From positions 1 through 31,887 of the forward strand of contig CALGPA010000091.1 in assembly GCA_937960795.1 (NCBI GenBank): a stretch of 31,887 nucleotides of DNA. Direction: 5' to 3'. The translations under genes and the position numbers were made by a program. Below the pieces are notes generated by a model. It was not told the DNA's origin. It ran no database searches and saw only the letters and a list, made by a program, of their open reading frames with translations. This stretch comes from an uncultured bacterium (GTDB lineage Bacteria; Cloacimonadota; Cloacimonadia; Cloacimonadales; Cloacimonadaceae). Positions 16,216-24,451 of the stretch are shown piece by piece (within the stretch, counting starts at the first letter, position 1; each line of letters opens with the position of its first letter).

Positions 16216-17418
16216 GTGGCTATTAAGCTGTCAAATCGTTCCAAACTGATCAAACCGTCGCCTACACTGAGCCTCACGGCTAAGGCGGCACAGATGAGAT
16301 CCGAAGGCATCGACGTGATAAACTTCGGAGTAGGTGAGCCGGATTTTAACACTCCGGACTACATCAAAAACGCTGCCCATAAGGCAATTGACGACAATTT
16401 TACGCGTTACACTGCCAATGCCGGCATCATGGATCTGCGTAAAGCAATCTGTGATAAGCTGGCTCGAGACAACAACCTGCTTTATACGCCTAAGGATATC
16501 TTGGTCTCACCGGGAGCAAAAGCATCCATTCTCATGGTCTTGATAGCCGTCTGCGACACAGACGACCAAGTCCTGATCCCAAGCCCATATTGGGTGACCT
16601 ATCCATATCAGACGCTGATGGCAGATGCAGTGCCGGTCTATGTGCCGACCGAAGCCGCAAATGGCTATAAGATCCGGCCGGAGACCTTGATCCAGGTGAT
16701 CGAAGACAGTCCTTGCGCCAAAGTCTTGATGCTAAACTCTCCAAACAATCCCACCGGAGGAGTCTATAGCAAAGAAGAGCTGGAAGCGATCGCCAAAATC
16801 TGCGTGCAAAACGATATCTTGGTTATCTCAGACGAGATCTATGAGCGTCTCGTATACGATGACGCAAAACACATCTCAATAGCTTCTCTGGGTGATGAGA
16901 TCAAGGAACACACCGTGGTCATAAACGGAGTCTCCAAGGCTTACGCGATGACCGGATGGCGCCTAGGCTATGCTGCGGGACCCACCCACATCATTAATGC
17001 TGCCGGGCGAGTGCAGGAACACACCACATCTTGTGTGAATTCCATCACTCAAAAAGCCTGCGTTTCAGCTCTTAATGATGAAGACAATTCCATTGAAGAT
17101 ATGCGCAAGGAGTTCTGGAAGCGGCGTGACTATATGTATGACATGCTGATGAAGATACCTCACCTAAGCTGCAAAAAGCCACAGGGCGCATTTTATATCA
17201 TGCCCAATATTGAGTGGTATCTAAACAACAACAATTGCGGCCTCAAAAATGCCTATCATTTCTGCGACATGCTGCTGGAAAAATACAATGTAGCACTGGT
17301 CGCCGGAGGAGCCTTTGGCTTGATGGGCACGGTGCGCTTCTCATATGCAAATAGTATGGACAACATCACGGAAGGTGTGAAGAGATTCACCCAGTTTCTG
17401 GGAGACATCAGCTCGTGA
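16216..17418 (+). CDS. Class I/II aminotransferase, likely aspartate aminotransferase
   Basis: A 400-residue PLP enzyme of the AAT-I beta/gamma group. Motifs in order are VINFGVGEPDFNTP, FTRYTANAGIMDLR (substrate and cofactor region), SPNNPTGG, ISDEIYERLVYD and GVSKAYAMTGWRLGY with K241 as the PLP lysine. VRFSYANS near the end carries the arginine that binds the substrate carboxylate. The GTG start is supported by AGGGGGA 6 nt upstream and by the usual N-terminus of the family. It sits 23 bp after pta and its stop codon overlaps the next start. Aspartate with 2-oxoglutarate is the most likely pair, but related enzymes accept aromatic amino acids or prephenate, so no symbol is given. Confidence 0.92.
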   Translation: MAIKLSNRSKLIKPSPTLSLTAKAAQMRSEGIDVINFGVGEPDFNTPDYIKNAAHKAIDDNFTRYTANAGIMDLRKAICDKLARDNNLLYTPKDILVSPGAKASILMVLIAVCDTDDQVLIPSPYWVTYPYQTLMADAVPVYVPTEAANGYKIRPETLIQVIEDSPCAKVLMLNSPNNPTGGVYSKEELEAIAKICVQNDILVISDEIYERLVYDDAKHISIASLGDEIKEHTVVINGVSKAYAMTGWRLGYAAGPTHIINAAGRVQEHTTSCVNSITQKACVSALNDEDNSIEDMRKEFWKRRDYMYDMLMKIPHLSCKKPQGAFYIMPNIEWYLNNNNCGLKNAYHFCDMLLEKYNVALVAGGAFGLMGTVRFSYANSMDNITEGVKRFTQFLGDISS

Positions 17419-17624
17419 GCGATTTGAACGAACGCATCGAAGAGCGCTGGAGAGACAGGAGAAAGAAGGGCTACAATTGGCCCAGATTGATCATCATGCT
17501 CATCATCCTGGTCGCTATTATATATGGTATGGGGATCTTGCAGAGAATGGGAAACATCACTTCAGAGCCGGCAGCCGAGCTTCGTGATAGCACCCGAGTC
17601 GAGATCATGGAGATTGCACCATGA
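17415..17624 (+). CDS. Small single-pass membrane protein (69 aa), function unknown
   Basis: A short gene tied to its neighbours at both ends. Its GTG start overlaps the aminotransferase stop by 4 bp, and its stop overlaps the ATG of the next gene by 4 bp (ATGA). The N-terminal 20 residues are highly charged (ERWRDRRKKGY), followed by one transmembrane helix at about 24-42 (PRLIIMLIILVAIIYGMGIL). An acidic-to-neutral tail of 27 residues comes last. By the positive-inside rule the basic end is cytoplasmic and the tail periplasmic. I recognise no family. The exact overlaps and coding character make it more likely a real gene than filler. Confidence 0.75.
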   Translation: MSDLNERIEERWRDRRKKGYNWPRLIIMLIILVAIIYGMGILQRMGNITSEPAAELRDSTRVEIMEIAP

Positions 17625-18514
17625 GCTTGGTTATAGTCGGCTCCATCGGCCTTGATACCATTCGCACCCACGCAGGCAGCGTCGTCGACGCAATCGGCGG
17701 ATCTGCGGTATATGGTTCGATCTCTGCATCATACTTTACCGATGTAAACATAATTGGCGTTGTGGGGGAGGATTATCCCCCCCACGCCATAGAAATCATG
17801 AAGCGCCACGGCATCTGTCTGGATGGATTGGAAGTCGCTTCCGGCAAGACCTTTCGCTGGAACGGCGAGTATCATGATCTAAACAAAGCGGAAACTCTGC
17901 TCACTGAGCTTAATGTATTTGCTGATTTTGTGCCAAAGCTGCCCCAAAGCTGCAGCTCTTGCCATTCACTGCTCTTAGCAAACATCCATCCGAAACTTCA
18001 GATGGAAGTTCTTTTGCAGAGCAGCTCCTATGCCCATCTGGCGTGTGACACGATGAATTTCTGGATTGCATCATGCCCTGAAGAACTGGCAGAGGTCATC
18101 TCCAAGGTGCACATCGTCTTCATGAATGAGGATGAGGTTCGGGATTTTACCAATGAAAAGGATATCTTTCAAGCCGCCAGGAAGCTGCTCGATATGGGCC
18201 CGGAGCTGATAATGGTCAAACGTGGAGAATATGGCAGCGTGGCAATTCGCGAAGATGAGATCTTCTTTGCCCCGGCCTATCCGATCGGCAATGTCAAGGA
18301 TCCCACCGGAGCCGGAGACAGCTTTGCCGGAGCCTTCATGGCATGTTTGGAGGGTCATGGCGAGCTCAGCTCCGCCGCGATTCGTGACGCAATCCGCTAT
18401 GCAACGGTGATGGCAGCTCTGAACGTCAGTGAGTTTAGCGTGACGGGCATCTTGGATCTGAAGCGCAATGATATTGATAATTACAAGGAAAAACTATGCC
18501 AAATGACAATATAA
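17621..18514 (+). CDS. PfkB-family carbohydrate/nucleoside kinase
   Basis: A 297-residue ribokinase-fold sugar or nucleoside kinase. The N-terminus VIVGSIGLDTI and the GGSAVYGSISAS segment match the first PfkB signature region. The second signature, DPTGAGDSFAGAF at 227, contains the anion hole and the catalytic base D233. FMNEDEV and VKRGEYG motifs of the family are also present. The length is slightly short for ribokinase (about 309). The substrate is not predictable; its position directly before purM, overlapping it by 19 bp, hints at a nucleoside or ribose substrate. It starts inside the stop of the small membrane-protein gene. Confidence 0.9.
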   Translation: MSLVIVGSIGLDTIRTHAGSVVDAIGGSAVYGSISASYFTDVNIIGVVGEDYPPHAIEIMKRHGICLDGLEVASGKTFRWNGEYHDLNKAETLLTELNVFADFVPKLPQSCSSCHSLLLANIHPKLQMEVLLQSSSYAHLACDTMNFWIASCPEELAEVISKVHIVFMNEDEVRDFTNEKDIFQAARKLLDMGPELIMVKRGEYGSVAIREDEIFFAPAYPIGNVKDPTGAGDSFAGAFMACLEGHGELSSAAIRDAIRYATVMAALNVSEFSVTGILDLKRNDIDNYKEKLCQMTI

Positions 18515-19533
18515 AACCCATGGACTACAAACAAGCCGGAGTCGATATCAAGGCCGGTGAAGAAGCTGTCAACTCCATCAAAGACAGAGTCCGCTCAACT
18601 TTCAATCCCAACGTCCTCAGCGAGCTTGGCAGTTTTGGCGGACTCTATCGAATCGATAAAGAGGCATGGGACAGACCCATCCTCGTAGCCAGCACGGACG
18701 GAGTCGGCACCAAGCTTATGGTCGCCATCCAGGCCGGGGTCTATGATACTGTCGGGCAAGATCTGGTGAACCACTGTGTGAATGACATCTTGGTGCAGGG
18801 AGCCTTGCCGCAGTTCTTTTTGGACTACATCGGAGTAGGCAAGCTCTCACCGAAAGTCATCTCATCCATCATAGATGGCTTCGTCAAGGCTTGCAAGGAA
18901 AATTCCTGCGCTCTCATTGGGGGTGAAATGGCAGAGATGCCGGGCTTGTATCAGCCGCAGGATTTTGATCTGGCAGGCACTATCATCGGAATGGTGGAAT
19001 CTTCTCGGCTCCTGCCGCGAGCCAACATGGCAGCCGGAGATGTCTTGCTTGGACTACCCTCCTCAGGGCTGCACACAAATGGCTATTCTTTGGCTAGAAA
19101 AGTTCTCTTCGACATCATGGGTCTCAAGGTAGATTCTTGGATGGATGAGCTTTCCTGCAGCTTAGCAGAAAGCCTGCTGGCAGTTCACAAGAGCTATCTC
19201 ACGCAGCTGCGCCCATATCTTGGGAATCCGGGACTCAAGGCCTTGGCACACATCACTGGAGGAGGAATCGCCGGAAACCTGAGCCGCGTCATGCCCGAAG
19301 GCCTGGTCGCTGAGATCACGCTAGATGATGCCCAAATTCCCGCAATCTTCAAAATTATCCAATCTGGAGGAAAGGTCACACAAGACGTGATGCGCCAGAC
19401 CTTCAATCTGGGCATTGGGATGATCTTAGTAGCCGGCCCATCACTGGCAGGTCTTTTGCAAAAGGATCTGAATGCAGTGCATTTGGGTGAGCTATCGCAG
19501 ACTGCCGATGGCACTAGGGTGCGATTCAGATGA
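18496..19533 (+). CDS. purM: Phosphoribosylformylglycinamidine cyclo-ligase
   Basis: Closes the imidazole ring in purine synthesis: formylglycinamidine ribonucleotide plus ATP gives aminoimidazole ribonucleotide. The length of 345 residues equals that of the E. coli enzyme. Motifs are MDYKQAGVDIKAGEEAV at the start, ASTDGVGTKLMVA, DLVNHCVNDILVQGALPQFF, GGEMAEMPGLY, LPSSGLHTNGYSLAR and AHITGGGIAGNLSRVMP. The start is set by the family N-terminus and AAGGA 8 nt upstream. It overlaps the PfkB gene by 19 bp. No other pur genes are in the window, so it is separated from its pathway. It is the last gene of the run that begins at 10458. Confidence 0.97.
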   Translation: MPNDNIKPMDYKQAGVDIKAGEEAVNSIKDRVRSTFNPNVLSELGSFGGLYRIDKEAWDRPILVASTDGVGTKLMVAIQAGVYDTVGQDLVNHCVNDILVQGALPQFFLDYIGVGKLSPKVISSIIDGFVKACKENSCALIGGEMAEMPGLYQPQDFDLAGTIIGMVESSRLLPRANMAAGDVLLGLPSSGLHTNGYSLARKVLFDIMGLKVDSWMDELSCSLAESLLAVHKSYLTQLRPYLGNPGLKALAHITGGGIAGNLSRVMPEGLVAEITLDDAQIPAIFKIIQSGGKVTQDVMRQTFNLGIGMILVAGPSLAGLLQKDLNAVHLGELSQTADGTRVRFR

Positions 19534-19610
19534 GCGCCATAAATCTTCCCGCTCAAGATTCTTACTTAGCCATGATCTATGGTTGTCACACTGAAGACAA
19601 AAAAAACTGC

Positions 19611-19639
19611 TTGACTGATTTTAAGAGCTCAGATATAAG
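19611..19639 (+). promoter_or_regulatory. Sigma70-like promoter for the TonB/surface-protein operon
   Basis: TTGACT at 19611-19616 (5 of 6 to consensus) and TATAAG at 19634-19639 (5 of 6) are separated by exactly 17 nt, the optimum. Transcription would start near 19646, about 90 nt before the receptor's start codon. It lies in the 203-bp gap after purM, and the genes that follow have no other large gap, so it probably drives the whole run to 31477. Confidence 0.65.
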
Positions 19640-19645
19640 AGTTTT

Positions 19646-19686
19646 AAGAGGAAAAGCCTTTTTGCTTTTTGAGGCTTTCCCCTTGT
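19646..19686 (+). other. 5'-leader hairpin of the TonB-dependent receptor operon
   Basis: AAGAGGAAAAGCCT pairs with AGGCTTTCCCCTT to give a stem of about 12 bp with one bulged A and one mismatch. The loop is T-rich (TTTTGCTTTTTG). It falls right at the predicted transcript start, so it could stabilise the long message. A role as terminator of the purM run is less likely, because the T tracts are in the loop instead of following the stem. Confidence 0.45.
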
Positions 19687-19736
19687 TAAATAACTTAATT
19701 AAAAGTAAATAAGTCAGGATGAAGGGAGGTTTATCG

Positions 19737-22700
19737 ATGCGAAAAACTGCATTGATCCTGCTAATAGTGTTGCTCGTTGGTGTTGCATGCCTCGAAGCTC
19801 AGACCACAGGTCGCCTTGCTGTTCGCGTTCGCGACGGCGGAGGCAGCCCTATGGAATTTGTGAATGTCGTGGTAATGTCCGGCACTCAACGTATAACCGG
19901 TGGCCAGACCGATGCACGTGGTCAGGCAAATATTATTAATATTCCCCCGGGTTCTTACACCGTTCGATTCTCTTTAGTCGGATACGACGAGGTTTCCTAT
20001 GAAAACGTGAGAATTCAGGTGGGACAAACAGCAAACATTTCACCTACCATGAATCGCGCCGGCATTCAAGCTGCTACGGTCGTGGTACAAGCCCAGCAAG
20101 ACGTTGTGGAACGCGATCGCACCGGTACTTCTCGCCAGATCGAGATGGATCGCTTGTCTGATTCGGCCATCACCAGTGTCATTGACATCGTATCCTTACA
20201 GGCCGGCGTCTCAAACATTGGCGGTGAGCTGCACATTCGTGGTGGTCGTGCCAATGAAGTCAATTTCACAGTTGACGGAATGAGTGTCTCAGACCCGGTT
20301 GACGGCGGAAGCGCCCTCTCCGTGGATACTGATGCCATCAAAGATATGAAAGTCATGACCGGTGGTTTCCCCGCAGAATTTGGAAACGCACAATCAGGCG
20401 TGATCAATATCGTCACCAAAGATGGTGATCCCTTCTTCTCCGGTAAGGTCGAGTACAATACCGACCATATCATAGGTGAAGGACGCAATTCCGACGTCTT
20501 CAAGTTCGCCTTTGGTGGACCCATTATCCCCTTTGCTTCCATGGATATCAGAGAAAGGCTGACTTTCTATCTCAATGGAGCGGGAGAATGGCTGGATGGT
20601 CGCTACAAGGATCTTTATGTGACTGATCCCAACAACGACTATGTCTTCAACGGACGAAGCATGCTTGACGATACCTACCCCGTCTATGATCCCTATGATG
20701 GTAGAGACAATTTCATGGGAATCGATTTGGGGAATCGCAATTACAACAGCTACAATATCAACCTGAAGACAAAGTATGATCTCAACCCCGCTCAGAAATT
20801 CACTTTTGCGGTTCGTGGAGATAGGTCATACAACACTCCCTTTAGCCCTGCAGGCGCATACAGCTGGCGTTATGCTCTACAGCATTATGTCGAGACTGAA
20901 ACCGAGCAACGCCAATATATAGGTACCTACGACCACATGTTTGGTCCCACCATGAACCTAAACGTGAAGGCCAGTTATTACACAAAAGAAACCTATCAAG
21001 GCCCTCGCGGAATCAATCGTGACGACTATATCTTCATGACTGTAAATCCCAACAATCCCGGAGCGAACTACGTTGATGCAGCCCTTCAAGGAAACTATGG
21101 CTATGCTACAGTCGATAACGACGGAGACGGAGTTTACGACTTTGGTTTTCTGCCTGCAATGCAGTGGCAGTATCGCCTAGAGAGTCAAGAAGATCCTCGC
21201 CCGATTCCCGGATTTAACCCTCCCGGAACTATTTATACAAACTTCATTGATGATATGACCACCACCGTAAACTTCCGCACGGACTTCGAATGGCAGATCA
21301 ACCAGACCCATCTTGCCAAGACAGGCCTTGAAATCATCAATCACAATATCGAAAAGAATCAGCTGCAAAACTTCCTCACCATATATGAAGATCGCAGACA
21401 AGCTTATCTGAGAAACATCTACACACTGTCTGATGCTGATCTTGAGGCTTATCAAGCTGATCCCACATATGTGCCCGCGGCACTTTTTGCACTTGAATCA
21501 ATATCTGATAGCCCCACAGGTTTGAATGATCTGGTTCCCATTTACAAGCCCATGGATTATTACAATGCGGCCAAAGCCTCTTCAGGCAAACGCGATGGAT
21601 ACTCCGCCACTCCTTGGCAGGCAGCTTACTACCTGCAAGATAAGATGGAATGGGAAGGCATGATCGTCAATGCCGGTCTTCGTTTTGACTTCTGGTATCT
21701 GGGCTCCAGCTACAAGGTATTGCAAGATAGTGGCTTGTTCGCAAACCGTGAATTTGACAAAGGCGATCGCTTCCAAATGATGGTCTCTCCAAGATTGGGT
21801 GTTTCCCATCCCATCACCGAACGCGACGTGCTGCGTTTTGCTTACAACTATCAGAATCAATTGCCTCAGATGCAGTATATCTTCACCTCCAAGACTCCCG
21901 AAGATGCAAACATCTCCGATGTAGCCATCACCGTGGGTAATCCCACCCTGGAGCCGCAGATCACGGTCACCTATGAAGTGGGTCTTTCCCATCAGTTGTC
22001 AGATGACTATGTACTCGATATGACTGCATATTACAAGAATCTATACAACTACGTGAGCACTATGCGCGAACGCAAAGAAGGCGAAGAAAGCGTGAACTGG
22101 TATCGCTTCATTTCTGAAGACTACGGCTCAGCCCGTGGAATCGATATCCAGCTTGAAAAGATGCTTTCAAACTTCAATACTTGGAGCGTGGCATATTCAT
22201 TGGCATGGGCGCAAGGGAACAACTCCAGCACCGTGATCCAAGACGAAAACACCTCCCTTCGCGAGTTCCCGCTGGATTGGGATGTGCGCCACAATGCTTC
22301 CATAAACTACACCTTCCGCATTGGCAGAGGAGAGGAATTCTTTGTTCCTTTCACAAACTACATCCTTCCTTTGGATGATTTCTCTGCTAATATAAACTGG
22401 AGCTTTGTGTCCGGAGCGCCGTATACTCCGCAAAGCACTGAAGGAAACGCCATGCTGGACACAAACAGCAAGCGCATGGACCCCACCCACCAAGCTAATG
22501 CCAGATTGACCAAAGGCGTCCGGCTCCCGGGCGGAACCAGTCTGCGCGTATTCCTTGATGTGGAAAACCTATTCAAAACCAAGAATATAAACCGCGTCTA
22601 TCCTCGCACCGGATCACCATATGATGACGGAGCCGATTTGCAGGACGACTTGGTCCAATTTACCTATCCGGAAGTTGAATACACCTATGGACTGGCTGTA

Positions 22701-22763
22701 AGAAACCCGGCAAACGTAGACAAATACCGTGGTGTCACCCTCGGTGTGTCCTTTAACTTCTAA
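19737..22763 (+). CDS. TonB-dependent outer-membrane receptor with CarboxypepD_reg-like N-terminus
   Basis: A 1008-residue outer-membrane receptor. The frame opens at 19719, but the ATG at 19737 is chosen because GGGAGGT lies 6 nt upstream and the signal peptide (MRKTALILLIVLLVGVACL, then EAQ) begins there. A carboxypeptidase-regulatory-like beta-sandwich covers about residues 24-108 (GGSPMEFVNVVVMSG, PPGSYTVRFSLVGYDE). The plug domain runs about 110-230 (SLQAGVSNIGGELHIRGGR, VNFTVDGMSVSDPVDGG, FPAEFGNAQSGVINIVTK). The remainder is a barrel with many aromatic strands, ending VTLGVSFNF with the terminal phenylalanine. A DNDGDG loop occurs near residue 460. Its own exbB, exbD and tonB genes follow immediately, so it probably takes energy from that complex. 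There is no SusD partner, so glycan import of the Sus type is not indicated. The ligand is unknown. Confidence 0.93.
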   Translation: MRKTALILLIVLLVGVACLEAQTTGRLAVRVRDGGGSPMEFVNVVVMSGTQRITGGQTDARGQANIINIPPGSYTVRFSLVGYDEVSYENVRIQVGQTANISPTMNRAGIQAATVVVQAQQDVVERDRTGTSRQIEMDRLSDSAITSVIDIVSLQAGVSNIGGELHIRGGRANEVNFTVDGMSVSDPVDGGSALSVDTDAIKDMKVMTGGFPAEFGNAQSGVINIVTKDGDPFFSGKVEYNTDHIIGEGRNSDVFKFAFGGPIIPFASMDIRERLTFYLNGAGEWLDGRYKDLYVTDPNNDYVFNGRSMLDDTYPVYDPYDGRDNFMGIDLGNRNYNSYNINLKTKYDLNPAQKFTFAVRGDRSYNTPFSPAGAYSWRYALQHYVETETEQRQYIGTYDHMFGPTMNLNVKASYYTKETYQGPRGINRDDYIFMTVNPNNPGANYVDAALQGNYGYATVDNDGDGVYDFGFLPAMQWQYRLESQEDPRPIPGFNPPGTIYTNFIDDMTTTVNFRTDFEWQINQTHLAKTGLEIINHNIEKNQLQNFLTIYEDRRQAYLRNIYTLSDADLEAYQADPTYVPAALFALESISDSPTGLNDLVPIYKPMDYYNAAKASSGKRDGYSATPWQAAYYLQDKMEWEGMIVNAGLRFDFWYLGSSYKVLQDSGLFANREFDKGDRFQMMVSPRLGVSHPITERDVLRFAYNYQNQLPQMQYIFTSKTPEDANISDVAITVGNPTLEPQITVTYEVGLSHQLSDDYVLDMTAYYKNLYNYVSTMRERKEGEESVNWYRFISEDYGSARGIDIQLEKMLSNFNTWSVAYSLAWAQGNNSSTVIQDENTSLREFPLDWDVRHNASINYTFRIGRGEEFFVPFTNYILPLDDFSANINWSFVSGAPYTPQSTEGNAMLDTNSKRMDPTHQANARLTKGVRLPGGTSLRVFLDVENLFKTKNINRVYPRTGSPYDDGADLQDDLVQFTYPEVEYTYGLAVRNPANVDKYRGVTLGVSFNF

Positions 22764-22786
22764 ATTATTCCAAGGAGGAATCATAA

Positions 22787-23554
22787 ATGAGAAAATTCTC
22801 GTACATAATGCTGCTTATCGCTCTGGTAAGCCTGGTCATGCCGGGTGTCGCCTTTGCACAAGAAGTAGCTGAGGAAGCCGCCGCTGCTGCAACGACAGCT
22901 GAAGTTGCCAGTGCCGGTGGATTAGAGAGCTTTGCCGAACTCGTATTTGGCAGTGGAATGGTAAAATGGTTTAAAGATGGCGGCTGGGCCATGTGGCCTA
23001 TCCTAATTCTGGTGATCTACGGTCTTGCATATATCGTGTGGAAATTCATAGCTCTGATGTATGGCAGAATAAACTTGAATGCCTTTTTGGATAAGATCAC
23101 TCCTCTGATCAAAGATAAGAAATACAAAGAAGCTGCTGAGGTCGCAAAAAACACTCGTGGACCTGTGGCAGCCATTGTCTATGCCGGACTTCTCAAAGCC
23201 GACGGCGGAATCCCTGCTGTAGAGAAGGCAATTGAGAACGCTGCCATGATCGAGATGAGTTATCTTGAAAAAGGTTTCTTGGAACTCTCGACCGTGATCA
23301 CCCTCGGACCCATGATGGGATTCCTAGGAACAGTGACCGGTATGATCAGTGCGTTTGACGCTATTGCAGCAGCACGTGCTGTGGACGCCACCATTGTGGC
23401 TAGCGGTATCAAGATTTCTTTGATCACTACCCAAGCCGGTTTGATCGTGGCTATTCCTGTGCAATTTTTCAACAACATCTTCGTCACCATGGTTGATGGC
23501 ATGGTGATTGATATGCAAAAAGCAACAGAGAAAGTCGTTGAAGCAATGCTTTAA
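22787..23554 (+). CDS. exbB: ExbB/TolQ-family proton channel protein with signal peptide
   Basis: The pentameric inner-membrane channel subunit that uses proton flow to power TonB. Length is 255 residues. It starts with an apparent cleavable signal peptide (cleavage after VAFA at residue 24), then an Ala/Glu-rich linker. TM1 lies at about 70-90, a cytoplasmic loop with the MotA/TolQ/ExbB pattern follows, then TM2 with GPMMGFLGTVTGMISAF at about 174-190 and TM3 with TTQAGLIVAIPVQFFNN at about 214-230. The ribosome site is AAGGAGGAA. The N-terminal extension is found in some ExbB homologues but not in E. coli. The gene starts 23 bp after the receptor and 18 bp before exbD. Confidence 0.93.
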   Translation: MRKFSYIMLLIALVSLVMPGVAFAQEVAEEAAAAATTAEVASAGGLESFAELVFGSGMVKWFKDGGWAMWPILILVIYGLAYIVWKFIALMYGRINLNAFLDKITPLIKDKKYKEAAEVAKNTRGPVAAIVYAGLLKADGGIPAVEKAIENAAMIEMSYLEKGFLELSTVITLGPMMGFLGTVTGMISAFDAIAAARAVDATIVASGIKISLITTQAGLIVAIPVQFFNNIFVTMVDGMVIDMQKATEKVVEAML

Positions 23555-23572
23555 GCCCCAAGGGAGAATAAA

Positions 23573-23998
23573 ATGAAAATAGGACGTAAAAGGAAAGGTA
23601 AAGCGGAAATCCCGACTTCGTCGATGTCCGACATTGCTTTCCTCTTAATTATCTTTTTCATGGCGACTACCAAGTTCGACGTGAAAGAGGGAATTAGGAT
23701 AGTCCTTCCCCAGGCGGCCGATGATAGTTCTGGTGAGGCTCAGAGCCTTACCCTGACAGAGAATGAAATGACCCGTTTGCAGATCATAGAAGATGGCAGC
23801 ATTTCTGTGAATAATGAAGCTCCCCGCTTTTTTGAGATTGGTGAGCTTGATGCGCTGATACAGCGGAAACTAAGAGTAAATCAACAGATGATCTTTCGTG
23901 TCATAACAAATCGCGAAGCTACATACAATGATATGATTCGCGTTGTGGACCGCCTCAAAGCGGCGGACATCGAAAAGATCTCTCTATCGACAAACTAG
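23573..23998 (+). CDS. exbD: ExbD/TolR-family protein (first copy)
   Basis: A 141-residue partner of ExbB with a short basic cytoplasmic tail, one TM helix and a periplasmic domain. The helix motif SSMSDIAFLLIIFFMATT contains the conserved aspartate D20 used for proton transfer. The periplasmic part ends with FRVITNREATYNDMIRVVDRLKAADIEKISLST, the usual ExbD C-terminal fold. It is preceded by AGGGAG and followed 9 bp later by a second, different exbD. Confidence 0.93.
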   Translation: MKIGRKRKGKAEIPTSSMSDIAFLLIIFFMATTKFDVKEGIRIVLPQAADDSSGEAQSLTLTENEMTRLQIIEDGSISVNNEAPRFFEIGELDALIQRKLRVNQQMIFRVITNREATYNDMIRVVDRLKAADIEKISLSTN

Positions 23999-24007
23999 GA
24001 GGAAGAC

Positions 24008-24442
24008 ATGGCCAATATCAAAAAAGAAAGAAGCCGCGAAGTCAGCATTCCTAGTTCATCGATGTCTGATATTGCGTTTCTGCTCTTGCTGTTCTTCATG
24101 GTGAGCACCGTGTTTGTCCAAGAAACTGTATTTTGGGTAGAACGCGAGCGCTGGCCTATGGCAGAAAGCATAGAGCGCATTCCCAGAAACAATACCACTA
24201 CCATCTATGTGATGAGGGATGAGACTATTCTTATCGATGATATACCGACCCGTATCGAGAGTTCCGACGACGTTTTTGTCGCAAACACCTTGATTCGGAA
24301 GAAAGCCGATGATCCCGAACTGGTCGTCTGTTTTAGAACAGATCGGGAAACCAAATATGGAGTAATGTCCGATGTTATGCGCCAGCTCCAGGATGCACAG
24401 ACCCTGGTGGTGGCTTTTGAGACCCAACAGCGGATGGACTAG
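24008..24442 (+). CDS. exbD: ExbD/TolR-family protein (second copy)
   Basis: A 144-residue paralogue of the preceding gene. The TM motif SSSMSDIAFLLLLFFMVST keeps the proton-carrying aspartate (D21). The periplasmic domain differs strongly from the first copy (VFWVERERWPMAES, CFRTDRETKYGVMSDVMRQLQ) while keeping the C-terminal layout. Tandem unequal exbD genes occur in Bacteroidetes-type TonB systems, where the two may form a heterodimer inside the ExbB ring; that is inferred here. The ribosome site is AGGAGGA and spacing to tonB is 9 bp. Confidence 0.92.
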   Translation: MANIKKERSREVSIPSSSMSDIAFLLLLFFMVSTVFVQETVFWVERERWPMAESIERIPRNNTTTIYVMRDETILIDDIPTRIESSDDVFVANTLIRKKADDPELVVCFRTDRETKYGVMSDVMRQLQDAQTLVVAFETQQRMD

Positions 24443-24451
24443 GAGGCAAAG

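Noticed and set aside
19530..19712. Plus-strand ORF of 60 codons overlapping the purM stop by 4 bp
   Set aside because: The overlap resembles coupling, but the frame reads through the promoter and leader hairpin of the next operon and looks like no protein.
19737..22763. Receptor as a SusC-type glycan importer
   Set aside because: No SusD-like lipoprotein or glycan-degrading genes are adjacent; the simpler label of TonB-dependent receptor is kept.
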